DNA of 64,000 bases from Salinimicrobium sp035607535 (lineage in GTDB: Bacteria; Bacteroidota; Bacteroidia; Flavobacteriales; Flavobacteriaceae), in assembly GCF_035607535.1 (NCBI RefSeq), contig NZ_JAYDZX010000001.1, positions 620,001 to 684,000 on the forward strand, written 5' to 3'. Made by a program: the position numbers and the translations under genes. Below are positions 27,187 through 35,104 of this stretch, in pieces (within the stretch, counting starts at the first letter, position 1; every line of letters begins with the position of its first letter). Under the pieces are notes generated by a model. It was not told the DNA's origin. It made no database searches and worked only from the letters and a program-made list of their open reading frames with translations.

Positions 27187-27708
27187 ATGAACAGCTTTTT
27201 CATCCTTTTACTTTCATTGCTATCTTTAGGTGACAATTCTGAACCGGAAATTGAGTTGCCTGTGCAGGAAAGCCTAACACAATATTATTTTATTCGCCAC
27301 GCCGAAAAGGACGAGAGTAACAAAGATGACAGGAATCCCAACCTCACTCCCGAAGGTGTTGCAAGAGCAGCAAAGTGGGCCGAGGTTTTTAAAGAAGTAG
27401 AATTCGACCTTATCTTCTCCAGCAATTATAACCGGACCATGCAGACGGCAAAAACAATTGCTGATTCCCAGAAAAAAGAGGTCGACATATATGATCCGCG
27501 GCAGTTAAATGATCCTGTTTTTAAGGAGAAGACAAAAGGCAAAACTGTGCTGGTAGTAGGTCATAGCAATACTAATCCCGCATTTGTGAATCTGGTTTTG
27601 GAAGAGAAAAAATTTCAGGATGTGGATGAGAAGGAATACGGAAGCCTTTTCATTGTCACTGTAGCTCCAAATGGAGAGAAAACTTCCCAGGTGCTGTATA
27701 TCAATTAG
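27187..27708 (+). CDS. Exported histidine phosphatase (phosphoglycerate mutase-like)
   Basis: 173 residues with an N-terminal hydrophobic leader (FFILLLSLLSLG), so probably periplasmic. The core has YFIRHAEKD with the phospho-accepting His 38, DLIFSSNYNRTMQTA, and the second catalytic His in VLVVGHSNT (His 126). That is the two-histidine, RHxE layout of the SixA/phosphoglycerate-mutase superfamily. Substrate unknown. It is immediately downstream of the phytase-like lipoprotein gene and likely cotranscribed. Confidence 0.87.
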   Translation: MNSFFILLLSLLSLGDNSEPEIELPVQESLTQYYFIRHAEKDESNKDDRNPNLTPEGVARAAKWAEVFKEVEFDLIFSSNYNRTMQTAKTIADSQKKEVDIYDPRQLNDPVFKEKTKGKTVLVVGHSNTNPAFVNLVLEEKKFQDVDEKEYGSLFIVTVAPNGEKTSQVLYIN

Positions 27709-27744
27709 TGGCTCAAAAAAGGAATCTTAGGTTAACTTTTCAGG

Positions 27745-28287
27745 ATGAAATATCTTAAAAGTCTGCTAGCGACAATTATAGCATTCTTGTGCTGCTACTA
27801 TTGGGGAGAATTTTCAGGCTTTACCAGCTTTTCCTTTGCTTACATCCTGCATTTCGTCCTAATGCCGTGGTATGTTTATTTGGATTCCCTTTTCAAATGG
27901 AAATATAATTTTTCCTATTTCCAAACTAAAAAATTTGAAAAAGAAGGTGCGATCTACAAACTTATAGGGGTGAATCTTTATAGGAAACTATTGGTTTGGT
28001 GCGGATGGGAAAGAATTAGCAGGAAAGAAATCAAAATTTCCGGTAGAAAAAGTGCTATTGAACTTGCAGAATACAAATCCCGAAGCTCTGAAGCAGGCCA
28101 CACCCTGCTCTTTCTTATGGTTACCTTCATTACCTTTCTTATAGCAGATAATTTAAGAGAAGCTCTATGGCTTGTTGTTCTAAATGTGGTGATCAACCTC
28201 TATCCCATTTTGGTCCAGCGATATAACAGGCCCCGTTATAAAAGAGCCCTCGAGATTATTGAGACGAGAAGTTTTAAAGGAAATTAA
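27745..28287 (+). CDS. CrtO-like membrane acyltransferase family protein
   Basis: 180 residues, membrane protein. Hydrophobic segments lie at the N-terminus (about 5-22, 29-45) and toward the C-terminus (about 118-150). The motif NLYPILVQRYNRPRYKR near the end and an internal GVNLYRKLLVWCGWERI are characteristic of proteins annotated as glycosyl-4,4'-diaponeurosporenoate acyltransferase CrtO. Without carotenoid genes nearby, a carotenoid role is only a possibility. Its TAA shares four bases with the stop of the convergent DUF6503-like gene. Confidence 0.6.
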   Translation: MKYLKSLLATIIAFLCCYYWGEFSGFTSFSFAYILHFVLMPWYVYLDSLFKWKYNFSYFQTKKFEKEGAIYKLIGVNLYRKLLVWCGWERISRKEIKISGRKSAIELAEYKSRSSEAGHTLLFLMVTFITFLIADNLREALWLVVLNVVINLYPILVQRYNRPRYKRALEIIETRSFKGN

Positions 28288-29027
28288 TTCTGGATTTCCA
28301 CTTTCAAGATTTCATTTTCTATCTGAGAAACCTTTGTCAATTGCCCTTTTCGGAAAAGGTCGTCAAGATCTTCTAACGGAGTAGAGAGATTATCAGTTTT
28401 GTAGTTCTCATAATCTACGAATCGAATTCCCTTGACAGTTCTGGGATTTACAGCCTTTCTGAATCTAATTCCGCCGTCATTCACAAAAAAACGATAAGCA
28501 AGATAATCAACAGTGAGTTCATCCTTTTCGATCCAGTACATGTAAACATCTTCGTGATCTGCACCGCCACCTTCCTGTTTGAAGGTCACTTTTATTTCGT
28601 GATAGACCTTATTGTCAATGGTATCTTGTCCAATAAGCTCAGTAATGACAGCATCATTTTGTAGCCCAAAGGGTAATTGTACAAAATAGTGAACGGCATT
28701 GACACTTTCTGCTATTGCAGTCGAAACAGAATCGGGCATTACCACTTCCCGGTCCTCTCTAATTGATTTTATCCCTTCATTGGTCAAGATATCCTCTATC
28801 TCCCCTAGCGAGTCTTTTCTCAGCCTTGTAAGTTCATACAAACCCTCCTTTCTGTTACTGGTATAAAAGTTTTCCCGGAACTGAAATTCAATTATTGCAT
28901 TCTCATATTTTTCACCTCCGGCTTTCTCTATAGCCTGCGCAATAATTTTATCTGCTTCAGAAAGTTCCTCCTCTTGTTGACAGGATATGAGCAGAGCAGC
29001 AAGGAGAAACCAAAAAATATTTTTCAT
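28284..29027 (-). CDS. DUF6503-like lipoprotein
   Basis: 247 residues from MKNIFWFLLAALLISCQ, with the lipid Cys at residue 16; a longer start at 29042 is less likely. The pattern fits DUF6503: DKIIAQAIEKAGGEKYENA, an early strand FQFRENFYTSNRK, then PFGLQNDAVI, HEIKVTFKQEGGGADHEDVYMYWI and FRKAVNPRTVKGIRFVDYENYK. These are beta-rich LolA-like envelope proteins with no proven function. The stop overlaps the stop of the facing gene. Confidence 0.75.
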   Translation of the reverse strand: MKNIFWFLLAALLISCQQEEELSEADKIIAQAIEKAGGEKYENAIIEFQFRENFYTSNRKEGLYELTRLRKDSLGEIEDILTNEGIKSIREDREVVMPDSVSTAIAESVNAVHYFVQLPFGLQNDAVITELIGQDTIDNKVYHEIKVTFKQEGGGADHEDVYMYWIEKDELTVDYLAYRFFVNDGGIRFRKAVNPRTVKGIRFVDYENYKTDNLSTPLEDLDDLFRKGQLTKVSQIENEILKVEIQN

Positions 29028-29133
29028 AAGTAGGATTTTCATTGCAAAAATACCTATTTGAGGCCTAAATCTGAAATAGATCGATCTCTCTTTAAGAAAA
29101 CCCTAAAAAGAAGGGATTTTCGGGAAAGCTTGT

Positions 29134-29141
29134 TACTTTTG
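29134..29141 (+). promoter_or_regulatory. -7 promoter box of smpB
   Basis: TACTTTTG matches TAnnTTTG and ends four bases before the smpB ATG, pointing to a leaderless or almost leaderless mRNA. Confidence 0.55.
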
Positions 29142-29145
29142 TTTT

Positions 29146-29601
29146 ATGAAGAACGATATAAACATCAAAAATCGAAAGGCGAAATTTGAATACGAGATCC
29201 TGGACAAATATGTGGCAGGGATCAAACTTGCAGGTACCGAGATCAAAGCGATAAGGGAGGGCAAGGCATCAATAGCCGAAAGTTTTTGTGAGTTCTCCAA
29301 CAATGAGCTCTTTGTCATTAATATGACGGTACAGGAATACTCTCACGCCACCTATTTCAACCACGATCCAAAGCACGCCCGTAAACTTCTACTAAACAGG
29401 CGGGAACTAAGGAAACTTGAGAAAGAGGTGAAAAACTCCGGATTAACAATTATTCCGCTTCGGCTCTTCATCAATGACCGCGGATTGGCAAAAATGCAAA
29501 TTGCTCTTGCCAAGGGTAAAAAATTATATGATAAGCGGGAAACCATTAGGGATAGAGAAAATAAAAGAAAGCTGGACAGGATCCAGAAGGAATACAAGTA
29601 A
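29146..29601 (+). CDS. smpB: SsrA-binding protein
   Basis: 151 residues. SmpB binds tmRNA and brings it to stalled ribosomes. Seen: NRKAKFEYEILDKYVAGI, LAGTEIKAIREGKASI, the H-x-P region YFNHDPKHARKLLLNR, and the basic C-terminal tail (RDRENKRKLDRIQKEYK) that enters the decoding centre. Length is normal. No ssrA gene was found nearby. Confidence 0.96.
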   Translation: MKNDINIKNRKAKFEYEILDKYVAGIKLAGTEIKAIREGKASIAESFCEFSNNELFVINMTVQEYSHATYFNHDPKHARKLLLNRRELRKLEKEVKNSGLTIIPLRLFINDRGLAKMQIALAKGKKLYDKRETIRDRENKRKLDRIQKEYK

Positions 29602-29614
29602 AGACCGCTGCACT

Positions 29615-29652
29615 AAAAAAGCCAGGAATCAAGATCCTGGACTTTTCTTCTT
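29615..29652 (+). terminator. Rho-independent terminator of smpB
   Basis: CCAGGA (29622-29627) pairs with TCCTGG (29635-29640) after an A-run, followed by a T-rich stretch. It lies about 20 bases past the smpB stop. Confidence 0.7.
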
Positions 29653-29689
29653 TAATGTCAGTAGAACAGTTGAAAAGGTGAAATTTCAC

Positions 29690-30505
29690 TGCCAGCTGAA
29701 TACTGAAACCTCTCATCCTCACCCCCGCCTCTCCTAAGGAGAGGAGCTGATAAATTAAACATGAAATCCCTGGAGGCACTGAAAGAAATATTCCCCACTG
29801 CCAACTGAACACTGAACACTCAAGCCTCTAATCCTCACCCCCGCCTCTCCCAGGGAGAGGAGCTGATTGGTTTAACATGAAATACTAAGAGGCACTGAAA
29901 GAAATATTCCACTGCCAACTGACCACTGAATACTGACCACTGAAAACTCAAGCCTCTCATCCTCACCCCCGCCTCTCCTAAGGAGAGGAGCTAATCGGTT
30001 TAACATGAAATACCTGGGCGCACAGAAGGAAATTCTTACTACCTACTGAATACTGCCTACTGAATACTGAATACTGATTACTGAATACTCAATCCTCTCA
30101 TCCTCACCCCGTCTCTCCCAGGAAGAGGAGCTGATTGGTTTAGCATGAAATACTGGGAGGCACTGAAAAAAATTTCTTACTGCCAACTGAACACTGAACA
30201 CTGAATACTGAAGCCTCTCATCCTCACCCCCGCCTCTCCCAAGGAGAGGAGCTGATTTGATTAGCATTAAATCCCTGGGCGCACTGAAAGAAATATTCCC
30301 ACTGCCAACTGAACACTGAATACTGATCACTGAACACTGACCACTGAAGCCTCTCATCCTCACCCCCGCCTCTCCCAGGGAGAGGAGCTGATAAGTTTAA
30401 CATGAAATCCCTGGGCGCACAGAAGGAAATTCTTACTACCTACTGAATACTGCCTACTGAATACTGAATACTGATTACTGAATACTGACCACTGATCACT
30501 GACCA
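29690..30505. repeat. Composite tandem array: six hairpin units joined by TCAGTnn heptamers
   Basis: Six units begin at 29709, 29825, 29953, 30094, 30214 and 30350 (spacing 116-141 bases). Each holds CCTCTCATCCTCACCCCCGC, an inverted pair CCTCTCC/GGAGAGG, GAGCTGAT, a TTTAACATGAAAT-like stretch, then a (G/A)CGCACTGAAAG-like stretch. The units are linked by variable runs of ACTGAnn heptamers (read as TCAGTnn on the minus strand). Unit length varies mainly through the heptamer count. The last run ends at the TAG of pcm. No gene is likely here; open frames in the array are translations of the repeat. Confidence 0.9.
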
Positions 30506-31171
30506 CTAATTCCTGTCTTCCAGCAAAGGCACAAACCTGAAGTTTCCGAATTCTGTTTTCTCAAATTCTGTTTCAGACTTTCTTTCGAAAAGTGTCATTA
30601 CCTGGGTGTCTTTTCCCACCGGGATGACCATTCTTCCTCCAACCTTCAACTGACTTAGTAACGGCTTCGGAACAAACGGGGCGCCGGCAGTAACAATGAT
30701 CCTGTCGAAAGGAGCATAATCGGGTAAACCCTTATAACCATCGCCGAAGGCAAGATAACGCGGCCGGTATCCTATTTTTGAAAGGAAAAGCTTTGTTCTC
30801 TTGAATAATTCCTGTTGCCTTTCGATACTGTACACCTTTGCACTCAGCTCACAAAGCACGGCGGTTTGGTAGCCACTTCCGGTGCCAATTTCAAGGACTG
30901 TATCTCCTTTTTTGACCTGCAGCACTTCAGTTTGAAAAGCTACAGTGTAGGGCTGGGAAATGGTCTGATCTGCAGCAATAGGAAAGGCTTTGTCCTGGTA
31001 TGCATGATCTTCAAAACTGCTATCCATGAAAAGGTGTCGCGGAATTTTCTTGATGGCATCAAGTACTTTTTCATCCTTGATTCCTTTACCTTCTACAACT
31101 TTCGCCAGCTGCAGTCTCTTTCCCTGATGTTTAAGTGTATCCTTTCGCACCCTATTTCTTTTGAGCGGCAA
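30506..31171 (-). CDS. pcm: Protein-L-isoaspartate O-methyltransferase
   Basis: 221 residues. It methylates isoaspartyl residues in damaged proteins using S-adenosylmethionine. Seen: PRHLFMDSSFEDHAYQDKAF, ADQTISQPYTVAFQTE, the SAM motif VLEIGTGSGYQTAVL, YSIERQQELF and DRIIVTAGAPFVPKPLL. The stop TAG is directly followed, on the coding strand, by TGGTCAGTGGTCAG, the start of the repeat array. The N-terminus has a basic extension (MPLKRNRVRK), and an internal start is possible. Confidence 0.93.
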   Translation of the reverse strand: MPLKRNRVRKDTLKHQGKRLQLAKVVEGKGIKDEKVLDAIKKIPRHLFMDSSFEDHAYQDKAFPIAADQTISQPYTVAFQTEVLQVKKGDTVLEIGTGSGYQTAVLCELSAKVYSIERQQELFKRTKLFLSKIGYRPRYLAFGDGYKGLPDYAPFDRIIVTAGAPFVPKPLLSQLKVGGRMVIPVGKDTQVMTLFERKSETEFEKTEFGNFRFVPLLEDRN

Positions 31172-31240
31172 AATTACACAAAGATTACCTCAGGTTAAAG
31201 AAAAAATGGGAATGGCTGGTCTTATTCGGCCATAATTGGC

Positions 31241-31271
31241 ATTGGCTTTAGTTCAAGAAATGTTATTTTTG
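31241..31271 (+). promoter_or_regulatory. Promoter of the Gfo/Idh/MocA oxidoreductase
   Basis: TATTTTTG at 31264-31271 matches TAnnTTTG; ATTG at 31241-31244 is a -33 candidate, spaced 19 bases. The ATG is 16 bases downstream. Confidence 0.5.
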
Positions 31272-31287
31272 TTGAAAACCTTTTATT

Positions 31288-32250
31288 ATGCTTAAAGCCG
31301 GCGTCCTGGGTGCAGGACACTTAGGAAAAATTCATCTGCGTTTACTCCAGGAATCCGAAAAGTATGAGTTGGTAGGATTCTACGATATAGATGAAGACAG
31401 TGGCCGCAAAGTTGAAGAAGAATTCGGTTACAAATATTTCAACAACCTGAATGACCTAATCGCAGCTGTTGATGTTGTCGATGTGGTAACTCCTACCCTT
31501 TCTCATTTCGAAGTTGGCCAAAAGACCATAAAGGCAGGAAAGCATCTTTTTGTTGAAAAGCCGATTACCAACACTATAGAAGAAGCTGAGGAATTAGTGC
31601 GACTGGGGAAGGAGTTTAAGGTAAAAGGACAGGTTGGACACGTGGAAAGATTTAATCCGGCCTTTAAAGCAGTCGCCGAAAAATTTGAGAACCCTATGTT
31701 CATTGAGGCGCATCGCCTGGCGGAATTTAATCCCCGGGGTACAGATGTTCCGGTAGTGCTTGATCTTATGATTCACGATATTGATGCAATTCTAAGCGTG
31801 GTCAATTCTGAAGTGAAGGAGATTAAAGCAAACGGGGTTTCCGTGATCAGTGAAACACCCGATATTGCCAACGCCCGGATTGAATTCGAGAACGGTTGTG
31901 TAGCAAACCTTACTGCCAGCCGAATCTCTCTGAAGAACATGCGAAAGGCGCGATTCTTTCAGCGGGACGCTTACATCTCGGTAGATTTCCTGGAGAAAAA
32001 ATGTGAGGTGGTAAAAATGAAGGATGCCCCCGACGTGCCGGGTGATTTTGACATGATCCTTCAGAATGCCGAAGGTTTAAAAAAGCAGATTTATTTTGAT
32101 AATCCACAAGTCAACCCTAACAATGCCATTTTAGATGAACTTAATTCCTTTGCCGATGCTATTGAGAACGACTCTACACCAATTGTGAGTCTTGAGCAGG
32201 GAATGCAGGCATTGCGGGTGGCCAAACAAATTATAAATTCATTCAACTAA
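31288..32250 (+). CDS. Gfo/Idh/MocA family oxidoreductase
   Basis: 320 residues. The N-terminal Rossmann domain has GVLGAGHLGKIH (NAD(P)-binding) and then LFVEKPITNT, the EKP motif of the family, around residue 92. A C-terminal alpha/beta domain follows (VLDLMIHDIDAIL, ANLTASRISL). The family oxidises sugars and sugar derivatives, including UDP-linked ones; the substrate is not readable from sequence. The next gene starts eight bases after its stop, so it is likely cotranscribed with the hydroxyacyl-CoA dehydrogenase. Confidence 0.9.
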   Translation: MLKAGVLGAGHLGKIHLRLLQESEKYELVGFYDIDEDSGRKVEEEFGYKYFNNLNDLIAAVDVVDVVTPTLSHFEVGQKTIKAGKHLFVEKPITNTIEEAEELVRLGKEFKVKGQVGHVERFNPAFKAVAEKFENPMFIEAHRLAEFNPRGTDVPVVLDLMIHDIDAILSVVNSEVKEIKANGVSVISETPDIANARIEFENGCVANLTASRISLKNMRKARFFQRDAYISVDFLEKKCEVVKMKDAPDVPGDFDMILQNAEGLKKQIYFDNPQVNPNNAILDELNSFADAIENDSTPIVSLEQGMQALRVAKQIINSFN

Positions 32251-32258
32251 CACTTACT

Positions 32259-33149
32259 ATGAAAAATATTGCAGTTATTGGTGCAGGAACTATGGGAAAC
32301 GGGATCGCCCATACTTTTGCTCAATTCGGGTACAAAACAAATCTCATTGATATTTCAGAAAAAAGCCTGGAGAGAGGTATGAAGACCATCTCCGGAAATC
32401 TGGACCGCATGGTCGCCAAAGAGAAAATTTCTGAAGATGATAAAACCAACACGCTAAACAACATCACCACCTTTACAAAGGTTTCTGAAGGCGTAAAGAA
32501 TGTGGACCTCGTAGTTGAAGCGGCCACTGAAAACGTAGAGCTGAAACTTTCCATTTTTAAGCAACTGGATGAGCAGTGTTCTGCCGAAACGGTTCTCGCT
32601 TCCAATACTTCCTCGATTTCCATCACAAAAATAGCTTCTGTGGTCTCCAATCCGGAAAGGGTAATAGGGATGCATTTTATGAATCCGGTGCCTGTGATGA
32701 AGCTTGTGGAGATCATTCGTGGCTATAACACGAGCGGCGAGGTTACTGCAAACATTATGGACCTTTCAAAAAAGCTAAAAAAGGAACCTGTTGAAGTCAA
32801 TGATTACCCAGGGTTTGTTGCCAATCGTATTTTAATGCCAATGATCAACGAGTCCATCGAAACGCTTTACAATGGAGTAGCAGGTGTAGAGGAGATCGAT
32901 ACGGTGATGAAACTTGGAATGGCTCATCCTATGGGACCACTTCAACTAGCCGATTTTATTGGGCTGGATGTATGTCTTTCCATTCTTGAAGTGATGTACA
33001 GCGGTTTTAAAAATCCTAAATATGCGCCTTGTCCCCTACTCGTAAACATGGTGCAGGCAGGGAAACTGGGAGTGAAATCGGGAGAAGGTTTCTATGATTA
33101 TTCAGAAAGCCGAAAAGCAGAAAAAGTTTCCGGTCAGTTCACCTCTTAA
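32259..33149 (+). CDS. hbd: 3-hydroxybutyryl-CoA dehydrogenase
   Basis: 296 residues. NAD-binding motif GAGTMGNGIAHTFAQFG at the start, VVEAATENVELKLSIF, then SNTSSISITKIA, GMHFMNPVPVMKLVEI (with the catalytic His) and the C-terminal dimer domain with GFVANRILMPMINE and GMAHPMGPLQLADFIGLD. It oxidises 3-hydroxybutyryl-CoA to acetoacetyl-CoA, or the reverse. The last codons overlap an imperfect copy of the CATTTTT palindrome, which may attenuate transcription into the next gene. Confidence 0.94.
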   Translation: MKNIAVIGAGTMGNGIAHTFAQFGYKTNLIDISEKSLERGMKTISGNLDRMVAKEKISEDDKTNTLNNITTFTKVSEGVKNVDLVVEAATENVELKLSIFKQLDEQCSAETVLASNTSSISITKIASVVSNPERVIGMHFMNPVPVMKLVEIIRGYNTSGEVTANIMDLSKKLKKEPVEVNDYPGFVANRILMPMINESIETLYNGVAGVEEIDTVMKLGMAHPMGPLQLADFIGLDVCLSILEVMYSGFKNPKYAPCPLLVNMVQAGKLGVKSGEGFYDYSESRKAEKVSGQFTS

Positions 33150-33185
33150 AAAAGGCATTTTTAGAACCTAATTAATCAGCAGCAT

Positions 33186-34421
33186 TTGGCAAAAATAATT
33201 CCTTTCAAGGCAGTACGCCCTTCGCGGGACAAGGTGGGGCTTGTGGCTTCGCGTCCCTATCAGGAATATTCGGTAGATGAGGTAACGTTTCAGCTGGAGC
33301 ACAATCCTTTTTCTTTTCTGCATATTATTAATCCCGGGTATAAATTTCAGAAGGAAATCTCGGGAAGTGAGCGCTTTCAGCTTGTAAAGAACCGGTATCT
33401 CGAATTTAAGGAAGAAGAGGTCTTTATTCAGGATGAAAAGCCGGCTTATTATATCTACAAGACCATCTCGCGTCACCAGGCTTACTGCGGAATTATCGCT
33501 GCTACAAGTGCCGAAGATTACGAGAACAACGTGATCAAAAAACATGAGGACACTATTTCTCACAGGGAACAGCTTTTTAAAGATTACCTTAAAACGGTAG
33601 GCTTTAACACCGAGCCTGTGCTCCTCACTTATCCCGATAGCCAGGTGATCAACAAGATCACTGCAGAGGTAATGCAGGAGCGTGCGGAATACGAATTTTC
33701 CTCTTTAAACCGGGATGTACACTACATGTGGCTGGTTGATGATCCCGAAAAGACGGAACTTATAAGAAGGGAGTTTGAAGGAATGGAGGCTGTTTACATT
33801 GCCGATGGTCACCACCGTAGTGCTTCCTCCTGGTTACTTGCCAAAGAATCCCGGGAAAAGAACCCAAACCACACAGGTGAAGAGCCGTATAATTTTTTCC
33901 TGAGCTACATGATCGCCGAGAGCAACCTGAAGCTCTATGAGTTTAACAGGCTGGTGCGGGATCTCAACGGACTTGGGAAAAAGGAATTTTTGATCCGCCT
34001 TGATGAGTGGTTCAGAATTGAGAACAGAGGGACTCAGTTTTACAAGCCATCCAAAAAACATCATTTTTCCATGTACCTGGATGGAGAATATTACTCCCTC
34101 TATCTGCGAAGGACGAATTACGAATTCACCGATTCCTTGAGTTCTCTCGATCCTTACATCCTCTTCATCAAGATCCTGAAACCTATATTAGGGATCGAAG
34201 ATCTTAAAAATGACCGCAGAATATCTTATCTTCCGGGTAGAAATGACACTTTTGACGTAAAAAAAGCTGTAGATGAAGGTGAATTTGCTGTTGGCTTCGG
34301 AATGTTACCCCTAACGATTGAAGAGATCAAACAAATTGCAGATGCAGGTTTGACCATGCCTCCAAAGAGCACCTGCATTGAACCGAAATTGCGCAGCGGA
34401 CTCACCGTTTATGAATTCTGA
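33186..34421 (+). CDS. DUF1015 family protein
   Basis: 411 residues starting at a TTG (MAKIIPFKAVRPSRDKVGLV). Similarity begins exactly there and no in-frame ATG precedes it. Signature motifs of DUF1015 are present: VASRPYQEYS, SFLHIINPG, YYIYK with GIIAATSAEDYENNVIKKHE, YIADGHHRSASS (about residue 208) and the ending with MPPKST and PKLRSGL. The family is often found with serine/phosphoserine metabolism; its activity is uncertain. The stop lies just before the YggS start. Confidence 0.85.
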   Translation: MAKIIPFKAVRPSRDKVGLVASRPYQEYSVDEVTFQLEHNPFSFLHIINPGYKFQKEISGSERFQLVKNRYLEFKEEEVFIQDEKPAYYIYKTISRHQAYCGIIAATSAEDYENNVIKKHEDTISHREQLFKDYLKTVGFNTEPVLLTYPDSQVINKITAEVMQERAEYEFSSLNRDVHYMWLVDDPEKTELIRREFEGMEAVYIADGHHRSASSWLLAKESREKNPNHTGEEPYNFFLSYMIAESNLKLYEFNRLVRDLNGLGKKEFLIRLDEWFRIENRGTQFYKPSKKHHFSMYLDGEYYSLYLRRTNYEFTDSLSSLDPYILFIKILKPILGIEDLKNDRRISYLPGRNDTFDVKKAVDEGEFAVGFGMLPLTIEEIKQIADAGLTMPPKSTCIEPKLRSGLTVYEF

Positions 34422-34428
34422 AGACTTT

Positions 34429-35088
34429 ATGAGCATTGCAGAAAATATCACTAAATTTAAAGATGAAATTCCTGAAGAGGTCACTCTTGTAGCCATTTCT
34501 AAAACTAAACCCGTAGATGACATTTTAGAAGCTTATAATGCAGGGCAAAGGATCTTTGGTGAGAACAAGATCCAGGAGATGACCGAAAAATGGGAGAAAT
34601 TGCCTAAGGATATAAAATGGCACATGGTGGGCCACGTACAGCGCAACAAGGTGAAGTACATGGCAGAATACGTAGATCTTATTCATGCTGTCGACTCGCT
34701 TAAGCTTCTAAGGGAGATTGAGAAACAGGCCAAAAAATATGACCGCACAATTTCCTGCCTCCTGCAGATCAAGATAGCCGAAGAGGACACGAAATATGGA
34801 ATAGATGTTGATGAAGCCAAAAGTATTCTACAGTCTAATGCTTACCGCAAAATGACTCACGTTAAGGTAGTTGGATTGATGGGAATGGCAACATTTACCG
34901 AAAAAGAAGAAAAAGTAAGAAAGGAGTTTAGCTTTTTAAAGACTACCTTTGAAGATTTAAAATCTGAATATAATTCCTTCAGCATTTTATCTATGGGAAT
35001 GAGTGGCGATTATAAGATCGCTATAGACTGTGGCAGCACAATGGTTAGGATAGGAAGTTCGATATTTGGAGAAAGAAATTATAATTAA
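34429..35088 (+). CDS. YggS family PLP-dependent protein
   Basis: 219 residues from MSIAENITKFKDEIPEE; an ATG at 34411 overlapping the DUF1015 stop is possible. The PLP lysine is in VAISKTKP. Then FGENKIQEMTEKW, WHMVGHVQRNKVKY, HAVDSL, and the end motif SMGMSGDYKIAIDCGSTMVR. It is a single-domain alanine-racemase-type barrel that carries PLP for cofactor homeostasis. It follows the DUF1015 gene closely. Confidence 0.92.
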   Translation: MSIAENITKFKDEIPEEVTLVAISKTKPVDDILEAYNAGQRIFGENKIQEMTEKWEKLPKDIKWHMVGHVQRNKVKYMAEYVDLIHAVDSLKLLREIEKQAKKYDRTISCLLQIKIAEEDTKYGIDVDEAKSILQSNAYRKMTHVKVVGLMGMATFTEKEEKVRKEFSFLKTTFEDLKSEYNSFSILSMGMSGDYKIAIDCGSTMVRIGSSIFGERNYN

Positions 35089-35104
35089 CTGGGAGATTTA
35101 GCAT

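Noticed and set aside
29546..30363. Two minus-strand open frames (29546-29812 and 30043-30363) with peptides such as QYSVISIQYSV
   Set aside because: They are translations of the heptamer and hairpin repeats; the amino-acid pattern follows the repeat period and there is no start signal or family match.
29690..30505. CRISPR array
   Set aside because: Repeats are imperfect, spacers are themselves heptamer repeats, and no cas gene is present.
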